Origin: Pseudomonas moorei
GTDB lineage: Bacteria > Pseudomonadota > Gammaproteobacteria > Pseudomonadales > Pseudomonadaceae
Length of the DNA stretch: 59,956 nucleotides
Assembly: GCF_008801475.1 (NCBI RefSeq)
Contig: NZ_VZPP01000023.1
Coordinates: forward strand, 1 to 59,956
Direction of reading: 5' to 3'
The notes beneath the pieces are model-generated. The model was not told where the DNA came from and made no database searches. It saw only the letters and a list, made by a program, of their open reading frames with translations. A program made the position numbers and the translations under genes. Below are positions 23,913-32,649 of the stretch, piece by piece. Each line of letters begins with the position of its first letter. Within the stretch, counting starts at the first letter, position 1.

Positions 23913-24749
23913 TCAGGTGTTCCAGATTCGCGGTGGCATGGCTTCGCGGCCAAGCAGTGCCGGGCGCAGCAACCTCCACACATCAATCAGCCAGCCACGG
24001 GCCAGCAGCGCCTCGCTGGCCAGGCACCGGGCGACCAACAGCCCCGGCAATTGCGTCAGATCCCCGCGCACGGGATGGGGCAGCGAGCGGCAGCGTTCCA
24101 GCAAGTCACTCTCGATTTCCCCGGTCACCAACAGGGTGGCGAACACCGGTTGCCCGTCCAGGCCAATCGGTGAGTCGAGCAAACCATCAGCCCCGACAAT
24201 GCGCTGGCGTTCGTGCCAGAGCAACTGGCCGTCGCGGCGGATATCCAGTTGCGCCTGAAAGTGCCCGAGGTCGAAACGTTCGCCGCTGGCCGGGCGACCC
24301 AGGGCCACGACGTCCCAGTAGAACAGCCGCGCATCGCCTTCAAGGTCGATGGCGGTGCTGAGCTCAGCCTGCGCCGCACTGAAGATGATCGTTTCCTGGG
24401 GCAACCATTCCAGTGTCGCACCGGCCGCCACCCGCAATGTCAATTGCTGATAAGCGGGGCCGGCGGCGCGATACCACTTGGCCGCGCCGGGACTGGTGAT
24501 CTGCGCCCAGGCGTCGCGTTCGACGCTGGCCGAAATCTCCAGCCGATCACCGCCGGCGATTCCACCGGGCGGGTGGACGATGATGTGTTGGCAGACTTCA
24601 GGCCCTTCGGCATACAAATGTTTTTGTACACGCAGCGGGCCCTTGTGGCGGCGCAGCACCGGGCGCGAGGTATCGCCGAACCGGGCGTAGGCCAATTCGA
24701 GCTCGGCGTGCCAACTGGGCGTGAACAAAAGAGAGGCAGGTAGATTCAT
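23913..24749 (-). CDS. ureD: Urease accessory protein UreD
   Basis: 278 residues, complete. UreD acts with UreF and UreG as the chaperone scaffold that delivers nickel to apo-urease. Recognisable segments: SRPVLRRHKGPLRVQKHLYAEG, HIIVHPPGGIAGGD, SPGAAKWYRAAGPA, LEWLPQETIIFS. Start ATG at 24749, 30 bases after urtE, so urea uptake genes and urease genes probably share transcripts. Confidence 0.95.
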   Translation of the reverse strand: MNLPASLLFTPSWHAELELAYARFGDTSRPVLRRHKGPLRVQKHLYAEGPEVCQHIIVHPPGGIAGGDRLEISASVERDAWAQITSPGAAKWYRAAGPAYQQLTLRVAAGATLEWLPQETIIFSAAQAELSTAIDLEGDARLFYWDVVALGRPASGERFDLGHFQAQLDIRRDGQLLWHERQRIVGADGLLDSPIGLDGQPVFATLLVTGEIESDLLERCRSLPHPVRGDLTQLPGLLVARCLASEALLARGWLIDVWRLLRPALLGREAMPPRIWNT

Positions 24750-24779
24750 GTTTTTTAATTATCGTTAGGACGCTACAGA

Positions 24780-25478
24780 TTAGATCGTAACCAGACCGCG
24801 TACACCCTCGGCTTCCATATTTTCACCACGACCCTGTTGCACGATCTCGCCCCGCGACATCACCAGGTATTGATCGGCCAGTTCGGCGGCGAAGTCGTAG
24901 AACTGTTCCACCAGCAAAATCGCCATGTCGCCGCGGGCCGCGAGCTTCTTGATCACTGCACCGATTTCCTTGATCACCGATGGCTGGATGCCTTCGGTGG
25001 GCTCGTCGAGAATCAACAGGCGTGGGCGGCTGGCCAGGGCCCGGCCGATCGCGAGCTGCTGCTGTTGCCCGCCGGACAGATCACCGCCGCGTCGCTGCTT
25101 CATTTGCAGCAGCACCGGGAACAACTCGTAGATGAACGCTGGCACTTCTTTGGCTTCGGAGCCGGGAAAGCGCGAGAGACCCATCAGCAGGTTTTCTTCC
25201 ACGGTCAGGCGCCCGAAAATTTCCCGGCCCTGGGGCACGTAGGCGATGCCGGCATGCACCCGTTGATGCGGCTTGAATGTGGTGATCGGCTTGCCCTCCC
25301 AATTCACCGCGCCCTCTTTGGCCGGCAGCAGGCCCATCAGGCATTTGAGCAGGGTGGTCTTGCCCACGCCGTTACGCCCGAGCAGGCAGGTGACCTCGCC
25401 GACCTTCACGTCAAACGTCAGGCCGCGCAGGATGTGGCTTCCGCCGTAGTACTGGTGCAGCTTGTCGACTTGCAGCAT
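24780..25478 (-). CDS. urtE: Urea ABC transporter ATPase UrtE
   Basis: 232 residues from ATG 25478 (a TTG two codons upstream is in frame). Walker A GRNGVGKTTL, signature LSGGQQQQLAIGRAL, Walker B RLLILDEPTEGIQPS. The branched-chain/urea subfamily LivF-like form; LHQYYGGSHILRG at the start is typical for UrtE. It works with UrtD as the nucleotide-binding pair of the high-affinity urea importer. Last of the five urt genes. Confidence 0.94.
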   Translation of the reverse strand: MLQVDKLHQYYGGSHILRGLTFDVKVGEVTCLLGRNGVGKTTLLKCLMGLLPAKEGAVNWEGKPITTFKPHQRVHAGIAYVPQGREIFGRLTVEENLLMGLSRFPGSEAKEVPAFIYELFPVLLQMKQRRGGDLSGGQQQQLAIGRALASRPRLLILDEPTEGIQPSVIKEIGAVIKKLAARGDMAILLVEQFYDFAAELADQYLVMSRGEIVQQGRGENMEAEGVRGLVTI

Positions 25479-25500
25479 TCTCAAATACCCCTTGAATCCC

Positions 25501-25593
25501 TTGTGGGAGCGAGCCTGCTCGCGATGGCGGTCTATATGATAAAAAACCTGTTGCCTGACACACCGTTATCGCGAGCAGGCTCGCTCCCACAGT
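25501..25593. repeat. Inverted pair of REP elements between urtD and urtE
   Basis: TTGTGGGAGCGAGCCTGCTCGCGATGG and TTATCGCGAGCAGGCTCGCTCCCACAG face each other about 40 bases apart; arms are nearly perfect complements, CGCGAGCAGGCTCGC subfamily. Confidence 0.88.
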
Positions 25594-25611
25594 TAAATAG
25601 GTGTTCAGCCA

Positions 25612-26481
25612 TCAGCGACCGAGATACACCTCGATCACCCGCTCGTTATCCTGCACCTGCTCCAGTGAGCCTTCGGCCAGCACGCTGCCCTGATGCAACA
25701 CGGTGACGTGATCGGCAATCGAGCCGACGAAGCCCATGTCGTGTTCCACCACCATCAGCGAATGCTTGCCGGCCAGGCGCTTGAACAGCTCGGCGGTGAA
25801 TTCGGTTTCGGCGTCGGTCATGCCCGCCACCGGCTCGTCGAGCAGCAGCAGTTGCGGGTCCTGCATCAGCAACATGCCGATTTCCAGGAACTGCTTCTGG
25901 CCGTGAGAGAGCAAACCGGCGGGGCGATTGACCGACGTGGTCAGGCGGATGGTGTCGAGCACTTCGGCGATGCGATCCTTTTGCTCGCCATTGAGCCGCG
26001 CGCGCAGGCTGGCCCATACCGACTTGTCGGTTTTCTGCGCCAGTTCCAGGTTCTCGAACACGCTCAGTGCCTCGAACACCGTGGGCTTCTGGAACTTGCG
26101 ACCAATGCCGGCCTGGGCGATCTGCACTTCGCTCATCTGCGTCAGGTCCAGGGTTTCGCCGAACCAGGCCTTACCGTGGCTGGGACGGGTCTTGCCGGTG
26201 ATCACGTCCATCAGCGTGGTCTTGCCCGCGCCGTTGGGGCCGATGATGCAGCGCAACTCGCCGACGCCGATGTACAGGTTCAGGTTGTTCAGTGCGCGGA
26301 AGCCATCGAAGCTGACGCTGATGTCTTCCAGGGTCAGGATGGTGCCGTGCCGGGTATTGAGGCCTTTGCCGGCGCGCTGGCCGAGGCCGATCGAGTCGCG
26401 GCTGGTGCCGGCGTCCTTGTTGGGCTCCACGGGGAAAAAGGCTGGCTCGAGCATGAATTCAGCCGTCGCAGTGACTCTCAT
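25612..26481 (-). CDS. urtD: Urea ABC transporter ATPase UrtD
   Basis: 289 residues. Walker A GPNGAGKTTLMDVITG, signature LLSHGQKQFLEIGMLL (the LivG/UrtD-type variant), Walker B LLLLDEPVAGMTDAET, H-loop VVEHDM. The N-terminal extension of about 45 residues before DISVSFDGFRAL is larger than in LivG, as usual for UrtD. ATG overlaps the urtC stop by four bases (ATGA). Confidence 0.94.
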   Translation of the reverse strand: MRVTATAEFMLEPAFFPVEPNKDAGTSRDSIGLGQRAGKGLNTRHGTILTLEDISVSFDGFRALNNLNLYIGVGELRCIIGPNGAGKTTLMDVITGKTRPSHGKAWFGETLDLTQMSEVQIAQAGIGRKFQKPTVFEALSVFENLELAQKTDKSVWASLRARLNGEQKDRIAEVLDTIRLTTSVNRPAGLLSHGQKQFLEIGMLLMQDPQLLLLDEPVAGMTDAETEFTAELFKRLAGKHSLMVVEHDMGFVGSIADHVTVLHQGSVLAEGSLEQVQDNERVIEVYLGR

Positions 26482-27557
26482 TGTTCACCTCTTTTCTTCA
26501 GCAAACCGATCACGCCCTTGGGCAGGTACAGGGTCACGACGATGAACAGCGCGCCGAGGAAGAACAGCCAGTACTCAGGGAACGCCACGGTGAACCAGCT
26601 CTTCATGCCGTTGACCACGCCGGCACCGAGCAGCGGGCCGATCAGCGTGCCGCGACCGCCCAACGCTACCCAGACCGCCGCTTCGATGGAGTTGGTCGGC
26701 GACATTTCACTGGGGTTGATGATGCCGACCTGCGGCACGTACAGCGCACCGGCCAGGCCACACAACACCGCGCTGAGCACCCACACGAACAGTTTGAAGC
26801 CCCGTGGATCGTAGCCGCAGAACATCAGGCGGTTTTCCGCATCGCGCAGTGCGGTCAGCACCCGGCCGAACTTGCTTTGCGCCAGGCGCCAGCCAATGAA
26901 CAGGCTGGCTACCAGCAACAGCACCGTGGCGAAAAACAGCACGGCGCGGGTGCCCGGTTCGGTGATGCCGAAGCCGAGGATCGTGCGGAAGTTGGTGAAG
27001 CCGTTGTTGCCGCCAAACCCGGTTTCATTGCGGAAGAACAACAGCATGCCGGCGAAGGTCAGGGCCTGGGTCATGATCGAGAAATACACGCCTTTGATCC
27101 GCGAGCGGAAGGCGAAGAAACCGAACACCAGCGCCAGTAGCCCCGGCGCCAGCACCACCAGGCACAGGGTCCAGAGAAAGCTGCTGGTGCCGGTCCAGAA
27201 CCAGGGCAGTTCGGTCCATGACAGGAAGGTCATGAACGCCGGCAGGCCATCGCCCGAAGCCTGGCGCATCAGGTACATGCCCATCGCATAACCGCCCAGG
27301 GCGAAGAACAAGCCATGGCCGAGGGACAGCAACCCGGCGTAACCCCAGACCAGATCCAGCGCCAGGGCGACGATGGCGTAGCAGAGGATCTTGCCCACCA
27401 GGGTCAGCGTGTAGGCCGAGACGTGAAAGGCGCTGTCGGCAGACAACAGCGACAGCAGTGGCAATGCCAGCAGCAGAGTCAAGATCACCGCACCCACGGC
27501 AATCGTGACGGTCGGGCCGGCTTTTTGTGTCGCAGTAACGAGCAGGGGCTGGTTCAT
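26478..27557 (-). CDS. urtC: Urea ABC transporter permease UrtC
   Basis: 359 residues, about nine to ten membrane segments, LivM-type fold. Diagnostic stretches: VWGYAGLLSLGHGLFFALGGYAMGMYLM near residue 75 and AVWVALGGRGTLIGPLLGAGVVNGMKSWF in the C-terminal part. Forms the inner-membrane channel with UrtB. Its ATG shares one base with the urtB stop (TGATG), and its stop overlaps urtD. Confidence 0.94.
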   Translation of the reverse strand: MNQPLLVTATQKAGPTVTIAVGAVILTLLLALPLLSLLSADSAFHVSAYTLTLVGKILCYAIVALALDLVWGYAGLLSLGHGLFFALGGYAMGMYLMRQASGDGLPAFMTFLSWTELPWFWTGTSSFLWTLCLVVLAPGLLALVFGFFAFRSRIKGVYFSIMTQALTFAGMLLFFRNETGFGGNNGFTNFRTILGFGITEPGTRAVLFFATVLLLVASLFIGWRLAQSKFGRVLTALRDAENRLMFCGYDPRGFKLFVWVLSAVLCGLAGALYVPQVGIINPSEMSPTNSIEAAVWVALGGRGTLIGPLLGAGVVNGMKSWFTVAFPEYWLFFLGALFIVVTLYLPKGVIGLLKKRGEQ

Positions 27558-29059
27558 CAGTCGATCACCCGTCCTTTGAGTGCGAAGAGGCCTTGCGGAC
27601 GTTTCTGGATGAACAGAATGATCAACGCGAGGATGAGGATCTTGCCGAGCACGGCACCGATCTGCGGTTCGAGAATCTTGTTGGCGATGCCTAAGCCAAA
27701 CGCCGCCAGCACGCTACCGGCCAGTTGCCCGACGCCGCCGAGCACCACCACCAGGAACGAGTCGATGATGTAGCTCTGGCCGAGGTCCGGGCCAACGTTG
27801 CCGATCTGGCTCAGGGCCACGCCACCGAGGCCGGCGATGCCCGAACCGAGGCCGAAGGCGAGCATGTCCACGCGCCCGGTGGGCACGCCGCAGCAGGCGG
27901 CCATGTTGCGGTTCTGGGTGACGGCGCGCACGTTCAGGCCCAGGCGGGTCTTGTTCAGCAGCAGCCAGGTCAGCACCACCACAAACAGCGCGAAGGCGAT
28001 GATGACGATGCGGTTGTACGGCAGCACCAGATTGGGCAGCACTTGAATCCCGCCCGACAGCCAGGCCGGGTTGGCCACTTCGACGTTCTGCGCGCCGAAC
28101 AGCAATCGCACCAGCTGAATCAGCATCAGGCTGATGCCCCAGGTGGCGAGCAGTGTTTCCAGTGGGCGGCCATAGAGGTGACGAATCACCGTGCGCTCCA
28201 GGGCCATGCCAATGGCCGCCGTGACGAAAAACGCCACCGGCAAGGCGATCAGCGGATAGAACTCGATGGCCTGCGGGGCGAAACGCTGGAACATCAACTG
28301 CACCACGTAGGTCGAGTACGCCCCGAGCATCAGCATCTCGCCGTGGGCCATGTTGATCACGCCGAGCAGGCCGAAAGTGATCGCCAGGCCCAGCGCGGCC
28401 AACAGCAGGATCGAGCCCAGTGACATGCCACTGAAGGCCTGGCCGAGCAACTCGCCGACCAGCAGTTTGCGTTTGACTTGAGCCAGGCTGGTTTCGGCGG
28501 CGGTGCGCACGTTGGCATCGTTTTCGACGCCCGGTTCCAGCAAGCTTTCGAGGCGGGTGCGGGCCAGCGGATCGCCGGTTTCGCCCAGCAGTCGCACTGC
28601 GGCGAGGCGCACGGCCGGGTCGCTGTCGACCAGTTGCAGATTGGCCAGGGCCAGGCTGAGGGCAGCGTGAACGGTCTCGTCCTTTTCGCCGGCCAGTTGT
28701 TGGTCGAGGAATTTCAGTTGCGCGGGTTTGGCGCTTTTTTGCAATTGCTGCGCGGCGGCCAGACGGAGTCTGGCGTCGGCGGCTAGCAGTTGATGGCTGG
28801 CCAGCGCGGTGTCGATCAGGCCCCGCAGGCGGTTGTTCAGGCGCAGGGTTTTCGGCTGGCCATCGATAGTCAATTCACCTTGTTGCAGGGCGTTGATCAG
28901 TTCGATGCGGGCCGGATCGGGCTGCGCGGCCCAGGCTTCCAGCAGTTTGGCCTGCTGCACGGGATTGGCGGCGACGAAGTCTTCGGCGTCGCCGGCGTGG
29001 GTGGCCATGGGCAGCAAGAGTGCGATGGCGAGGATGAAGCGGTAAAGGGCGGTGGGCAT
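27557..29059 (-). CDS. urtB: Urea ABC transporter permease UrtB with periplasmic N-terminal extension
   Basis: 500 residues from ATG 29059 (AAGGCGA upstream); sequence further 5' is REP-derived and not coding. Signal-like N-terminus MPTALYRFILAIALLLPMATHA, then about 190 residues of soluble, HEAT-like Ala/Leu-rich helices (e.g. DSDPAVRLAAVRLLGETGDPLARTRLESLLEPG). The LivH-type permease follows from about residue 205 with INMAHGEMLMLGAYSTYVVQ and GLGSGIAGLGGVALSQIGNVGP. The extension is usual in proteobacterial UrtB; its role is not established. Confidence 0.94.
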   Translation of the reverse strand: MPTALYRFILAIALLLPMATHAGDAEDFVAANPVQQAKLLEAWAAQPDPARIELINALQQGELTIDGQPKTLRLNNRLRGLIDTALASHQLLAADARLRLAAAQQLQKSAKPAQLKFLDQQLAGEKDETVHAALSLALANLQLVDSDPAVRLAAVRLLGETGDPLARTRLESLLEPGVENDANVRTAAETSLAQVKRKLLVGELLGQAFSGMSLGSILLLAALGLAITFGLLGVINMAHGEMLMLGAYSTYVVQLMFQRFAPQAIEFYPLIALPVAFFVTAAIGMALERTVIRHLYGRPLETLLATWGISLMLIQLVRLLFGAQNVEVANPAWLSGGIQVLPNLVLPYNRIVIIAFALFVVVLTWLLLNKTRLGLNVRAVTQNRNMAACCGVPTGRVDMLAFGLGSGIAGLGGVALSQIGNVGPDLGQSYIIDSFLVVVLGGVGQLAGSVLAAFGLGIANKILEPQIGAVLGKILILALIILFIQKRPQGLFALKGRVID

Positions 29060-29082
29060 AGAGAGTCGCCTTGACGCGGACA

Positions 29083-29173
29083 ATGTGGGAGCTGGCTTGC
29101 CAGCGATGGCGTCACCTCGGTGCATCAGGTACATCGAGTCGTCTGCATCGCAGGCAAGCCAGCTCCCACAGGG
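29083..29173. repeat. Inverted pair of REP elements between urtA and urtB
   Basis: AATGTGGGAGCTGGCTTGCCAGCGATGG and CATCGCAGGCAAGCCAGCTCCCACAGGG, about 35 bases apart, GGCAAGCCAGC subfamily. Located in the gap after urtA, where processing would separate the highly expressed binding-protein message from the permease genes. Confidence 0.87.
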
Positions 29174-29214
29174 TTTTGTGTCGGACCTGCATGCCGGGCC
29201 CGACCTCCAATGAC

Positions 29215-30480
29215 TTAGTTGCTCTTCACCGCATACTCCGGCTTCTTGTCGTTGCCCGGAATGAACGGGCTCCACGGTTGGGCGCGGATCGGTCCTTCGG
29301 TCTGCCAGACCACGTTGAACTGACCATCGGCCTGGATCTCGCCGATCATCACCGGCTTGTGCAGGTGATGATTGGTCTTGTCCATGGTCAGGGTGTAGCC
29401 GGACGGCGCGGCGAACGTCTGGCCGGCGAGGGCTTCGCGGACTTTGTCGACGTCGGTCGACTTGGCTTTTTCAGCGGCCTGGGCCCACATGTGGATGCCG
29501 ACATAAGTGGCTTCCATCGGGTCGTTGGTCACCGCTTTGTCCGCGCCCGGCAGGTTGTGTTTCTTGGCGTAGGCTTTCCAGTCATCGACGAACTTTTTGT
29601 TCACCGGGTTCTCCACCGACTCGAAGTAGTTCCACGCCGCGAGGTTGCCCACCAACGGCTTGGTGTCGATGCCGCGCAGTTCTTCTTCGCCCACCGAGAA
29701 CGCCACGACCGGTACGTCGGTGGCTTTGAGGCCCTGGTTGGCCAGTTCTTTATAGAACGGCACGTTGGAGTCGCCGTTGACGGTCGAGATAACGGCGGTC
29801 TTGCCACCGGCGGAGAATTTCTTGATGTTGGCGACGATGGTCTGGTAATCGCTGTGACCGAACGGGGTGTAGACCTCTTCGATGTCTTTGTCCGCCACGC
29901 CTTTGGAATGCAGGAACGAGCGCAGGATTTTGTTGGTGGTGCGTGGGTAGACGTAGTCGGTGCCGAGCAGGAAGTAACGCTTGGCGCTGCCACCTTCTTC
30001 GCTCATCAGGTATTCCACGGCCGGGATCGCCTGCTGGTTCGGCGCGGCGCCGGTGTAGAACACGTTCGGCGACATCTCTTCGCCTTCGTACTGCACCGGG
30101 TAGAACAGCAGGCCGTTGAGTTCCTCGAACACCGGCAATACCGATTTGCGCGATACGGACGTCCAGCAACCGAACACCACGGCGACCTTGTCCTGGGTCA
30201 GCAACTGACGGCCTTTCTCGGCGAACAGCGGCCAGTTCGATGCCGGGTCCACCACCACCGGCTCCAGCATCTTGCCGTTCACGCCACCCTTGGCGTTGAT
30301 CTCGTCGATGGTCATCAGCGCCATGTCCTTGAGCGATGTTTCGGAGATCGCCATGGTCCCGGACAACGAATGCAAAATGCCCACCTTGATGGTCTCGGCG
30401 GCCTGGACGGTCCAGGTCATGCCCATCGCGGCAATCGATGCCGAGAGTGTGAAAGCCTTGATCAAGCTACGACGCTTCAT
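29215..30480 (-). CDS. urtA: Urea ABC transporter substrate-binding protein UrtA
   Basis: 421 residues with an export signal MKRRSLIKAFTLSASIAAMGMTWTVQA; the twin arginine followed by S-L-I-K resembles a Tat motif, though Sec export is possible. The mature part is a periplasmic type I binding protein: IKVGILHSLSGTMAISETSLKDM, PVVVDPASNWPLFAEKGRQLLTQDKVAVVFGCWTS, YPVQYEGEEMSPNVFYTGAAPNQQ. These are close to the FmdD/UrtA signature. GGAGA ribosome site upstream. First gene of the urt-ure block; about 200 bases upstream of it contain no gene and presumably its promoter. Confidence 0.95.
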   Translation of the reverse strand: MKRRSLIKAFTLSASIAAMGMTWTVQAAETIKVGILHSLSGTMAISETSLKDMALMTIDEINAKGGVNGKMLEPVVVDPASNWPLFAEKGRQLLTQDKVAVVFGCWTSVSRKSVLPVFEELNGLLFYPVQYEGEEMSPNVFYTGAAPNQQAIPAVEYLMSEEGGSAKRYFLLGTDYVYPRTTNKILRSFLHSKGVADKDIEEVYTPFGHSDYQTIVANIKKFSAGGKTAVISTVNGDSNVPFYKELANQGLKATDVPVVAFSVGEEELRGIDTKPLVGNLAAWNYFESVENPVNKKFVDDWKAYAKKHNLPGADKAVTNDPMEATYVGIHMWAQAAEKAKSTDVDKVREALAGQTFAAPSGYTLTMDKTNHHLHKPVMIGEIQADGQFNVVWQTEGPIRAQPWSPFIPGNDKKPEYAVKSN

Positions 30481-30682
30481 TGTGCGATCTCCATGAACTT
30501 ATGAATTTTCTTGGTTGGCAGATGCGGACTACTGAAGGGTCTTTAGCAAGGGCTGTGCCCGGTCGGGAAAAGGCAGGGAAATGTCGGTTTAGAGCGGTTG
30601 CGCGGGTTGATGGCGCACCATGAAGGATCGTGTCGGGCACCTTGGTGCGCAGGGTGCGCCAGATTGGGGCGTAGCCGTGTGG

Positions 30683-31693
30683 TCAGCGACGACGCATCAA
30701 ACCGATGAAGAACAAGCCGCCAATCGCTGCGGTGGCAACGCCGATGGGCAAGTCTTCGGGGGCGATCAGTGTCCGCGCAGCAACATCGACCCACACCAGA
30801 AATACGCTGCCCAGCAGTACGCATACCGGCAGCAACCGTCGATGTTCGGCCCCGACCAGTCGCCGCCCAATGTGCGGCACCATCAGCCCGACAAAGCCGA
30901 TGGAACCGCTGATGGACACCAGCACGCCAGTCATCAGCGAGGCGATCACGAACACCCGCAACCGCACCGTTCGCGCATTCAGCCCCAGCGTCACGGCGGT
31001 TTGTTCACCGGCCATCAGCGCGTTCAACGGCCGGGCCATGCCGAGCAGCAACAGCAACCCCAGCAAAACGCTGGCAGCCGGCACCGCGAGCAATTCCCAG
31101 CGCGCCAATCCGAGCCCGCCGAGCATCCAGAACATCACCGCCGAACTGGCGCGGTGATCGCCCATGAACAGCAGCAAATTGGCCATCGCCATCATCACGA
31201 ACGACACCGCCACGCCACACAGCAGCAGGCGATCACTGTCCAGCCGACCCTGGCGGTTGGCGATCATCAGCACCAACAGCATGCTCAACAAGGCGCCGAT
31301 AAACGCCGCGATGGGCAACGTCAGCAGGCCGACGATTTCACCCACATGCAACACCACGATCACCGCGCCCAAGGTTGCACCGGAGGTCACGCCCAGCAAA
31401 TGCGGGTCGGCCAGCGGATTGCGCGTCACCGCTTGCAGCACCGCGCCGATCAATGCCAATCCGGCACCGACCAGCGCGCCGAGCAACATCCGCGGTACGC
31501 GGATCAGCCAGACAATGTGTTCCTGCCCGGTGCTCCAGTCCGGTAGGCCGAGGCCGCAGAGCTTGTGCAGCAGAATCCGCCAGACGACGTCCAGCGGCAC
31601 CCGCGCCGGCCCGAAACCCAGTGACATCACAGCCGACATCAGCAACAGCGCGCCGAGCGCGATCAGCAACCAGGGGTAGCGACGTTTGATCAT
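30683..31693 (-). CDS. FecCD-type ABC transporter permease
   Basis: 336 residues with about nine or ten membrane helices. BtuC/FecCD features: MLLGALVGAGLALIGAVLQAVTRNPLADPHLLGVTSGATLGA near residue 70 and GSIGFVGLMVPHIGRRLVGAEHRRLLPVCVLLGSVFLVWVD in the C-terminal half (coupling helix GLMVPHIGR). Imports a metal-chelate, heme or corrinoid with the two upstream genes; start overlaps the binding-protein stop by four bases. Third gene of a three-gene operon; no outer-membrane receptor of its own is attached. Confidence 0.92.
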   Translation of the reverse strand: MIKRRYPWLLIALGALLLMSAVMSLGFGPARVPLDVVWRILLHKLCGLGLPDWSTGQEHIVWLIRVPRMLLGALVGAGLALIGAVLQAVTRNPLADPHLLGVTSGATLGAVIVVLHVGEIVGLLTLPIAAFIGALLSMLLVLMIANRQGRLDSDRLLLCGVAVSFVMMAMANLLLFMGDHRASSAVMFWMLGGLGLARWELLAVPAASVLLGLLLLLGMARPLNALMAGEQTAVTLGLNARTVRLRVFVIASLMTGVLVSISGSIGFVGLMVPHIGRRLVGAEHRRLLPVCVLLGSVFLVWVDVAARTLIAPEDLPIGVATAAIGGLFFIGLMRRR

Positions 31694-32649
31694 TCGCGGT
31701 GCAAGCCCTTGGCCAGGGTGGCGACCGCGAGCACGTTGTCGATCCCCGGCGTGGCCTGTACGTAGGGAATGACGATGAAGCGCCGGTGCTTGATCGCGTC
31801 CACTGATTGCAGGGCTTTGTTGTTGAGCAAAAAACGGATCTTCTGATCGGCGGTGATTTCGCTGTAGTCGACGATCACGATCACCTGTGGATTGCGCTCG
31901 ACCACGGTTTCCCAGTTGACCCTCGTCCAGCTTGCCTCGACATCGTCGAGCACGTTTCGTCCGCCAGCGGCGTCGATCAGGGCTTGCGGCATACCGAGGC
32001 GGCCCGAGGTCATGGCCCGGTCTTCACCGCTGTCGTACAGGAACACCCGCGGTTTTTCGGCGGGCAGACCCTTGCGGATCTCGGCGACTCGCGTTTGCAT
32101 GGCGCCGATCAAGGCGTTGGCGCGATCCTGCACATCGAAGATTTTGCCGAGGTTGCGCAGGTCGTTGTAAGTGTCTTCCAGCGTGGCCGGCGGGCGCTTC
32201 ATCACGAAGGCACAGGACTCGGTCAGCTCATAGACATTGATGCCCAAAGGCTGCAGGGTTTGCGGCGTGAGGTCACCACCCACGCGCATGCCGTAATCCC
32301 AGCCAGCGAAGAAGAAATCGACGTTGGCATTGAGCAGGGTTTCCACCGACGGGTACTTGGCCGCCAGTTCCGGCAAGCCATCAAGAAGGGTCTGCATCTC
32401 AGGCGTCACCGCCTTCCAGCCGGTCACACCGCTGTACCCGGCCATCTGTGGCTTGAGGCCGAGGGCGAGCATCATTTGGGTCATGTTGATGTCATGACTG
32501 ACTGCGTGTTTCGGCGCCTGCTGGAACGTCACCTCACGGCTGCAGCTCTGAATGGTCAACGGGTACTGCGTGGCCTCGGCCAAGGCGTGGGCGCTGCCCA
32601 GCAGTAGAGCGAGGGTGAAAGTGCAGCGCAGCAGGGAGCGCAAAATCAT
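31690..32649 (-). CDS. ABC transporter substrate-binding protein, BtuF/FepB-like fold
   Basis: 319 residues with a signal peptide (MILRSLLRCTFTLALLLGSAHALA). Type III periplasmic binding protein pattern: TIQSCSREVTFQQAPKHAVSHDINMTQMMLALGLKPQMAGY, NVDFFFAGWDYGMRVGG, ERNPQVIVIVDYSE. Two cysteines are seen (Cys in IQSCSR and in ESCAFVMK). Family resemblance covers siderophore, B12 and the group some annotation schemes call 'F420-0 transporter'; substrate cannot be assigned. ATG overlaps the ATPase gene stop by four bases. Confidence 0.88.
   Translation of the reverse strand: MILRSLLRCTFTLALLLGSAHALAEATQYPLTIQSCSREVTFQQAPKHAVSHDINMTQMMLALGLKPQMAGYSGVTGWKAVTPEMQTLLDGLPELAAKYPSVETLLNANVDFFFAGWDYGMRVGGDLTPQTLQPLGINVYELTESCAFVMKRPPATLEDTYNDLRNLGKIFDVQDRANALIGAMQTRVAEIRKGLPAEKPRVFLYDSGEDRAMTSGRLGMPQALIDAAGGRNVLDDVEASWTRVNWETVVERNPQVIVIVDYSEITADQKIRFLLNNKALQSVDAIKHRRFIVIPYVQATPGIDNVLAVATLAKGLHRE

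Noticed and set aside
29071..30504. Long open frame (477 codons) antisense to urtA
   Set aside because: Shadow of the conserved binding-protein gene; no family resemblance and no start signal.
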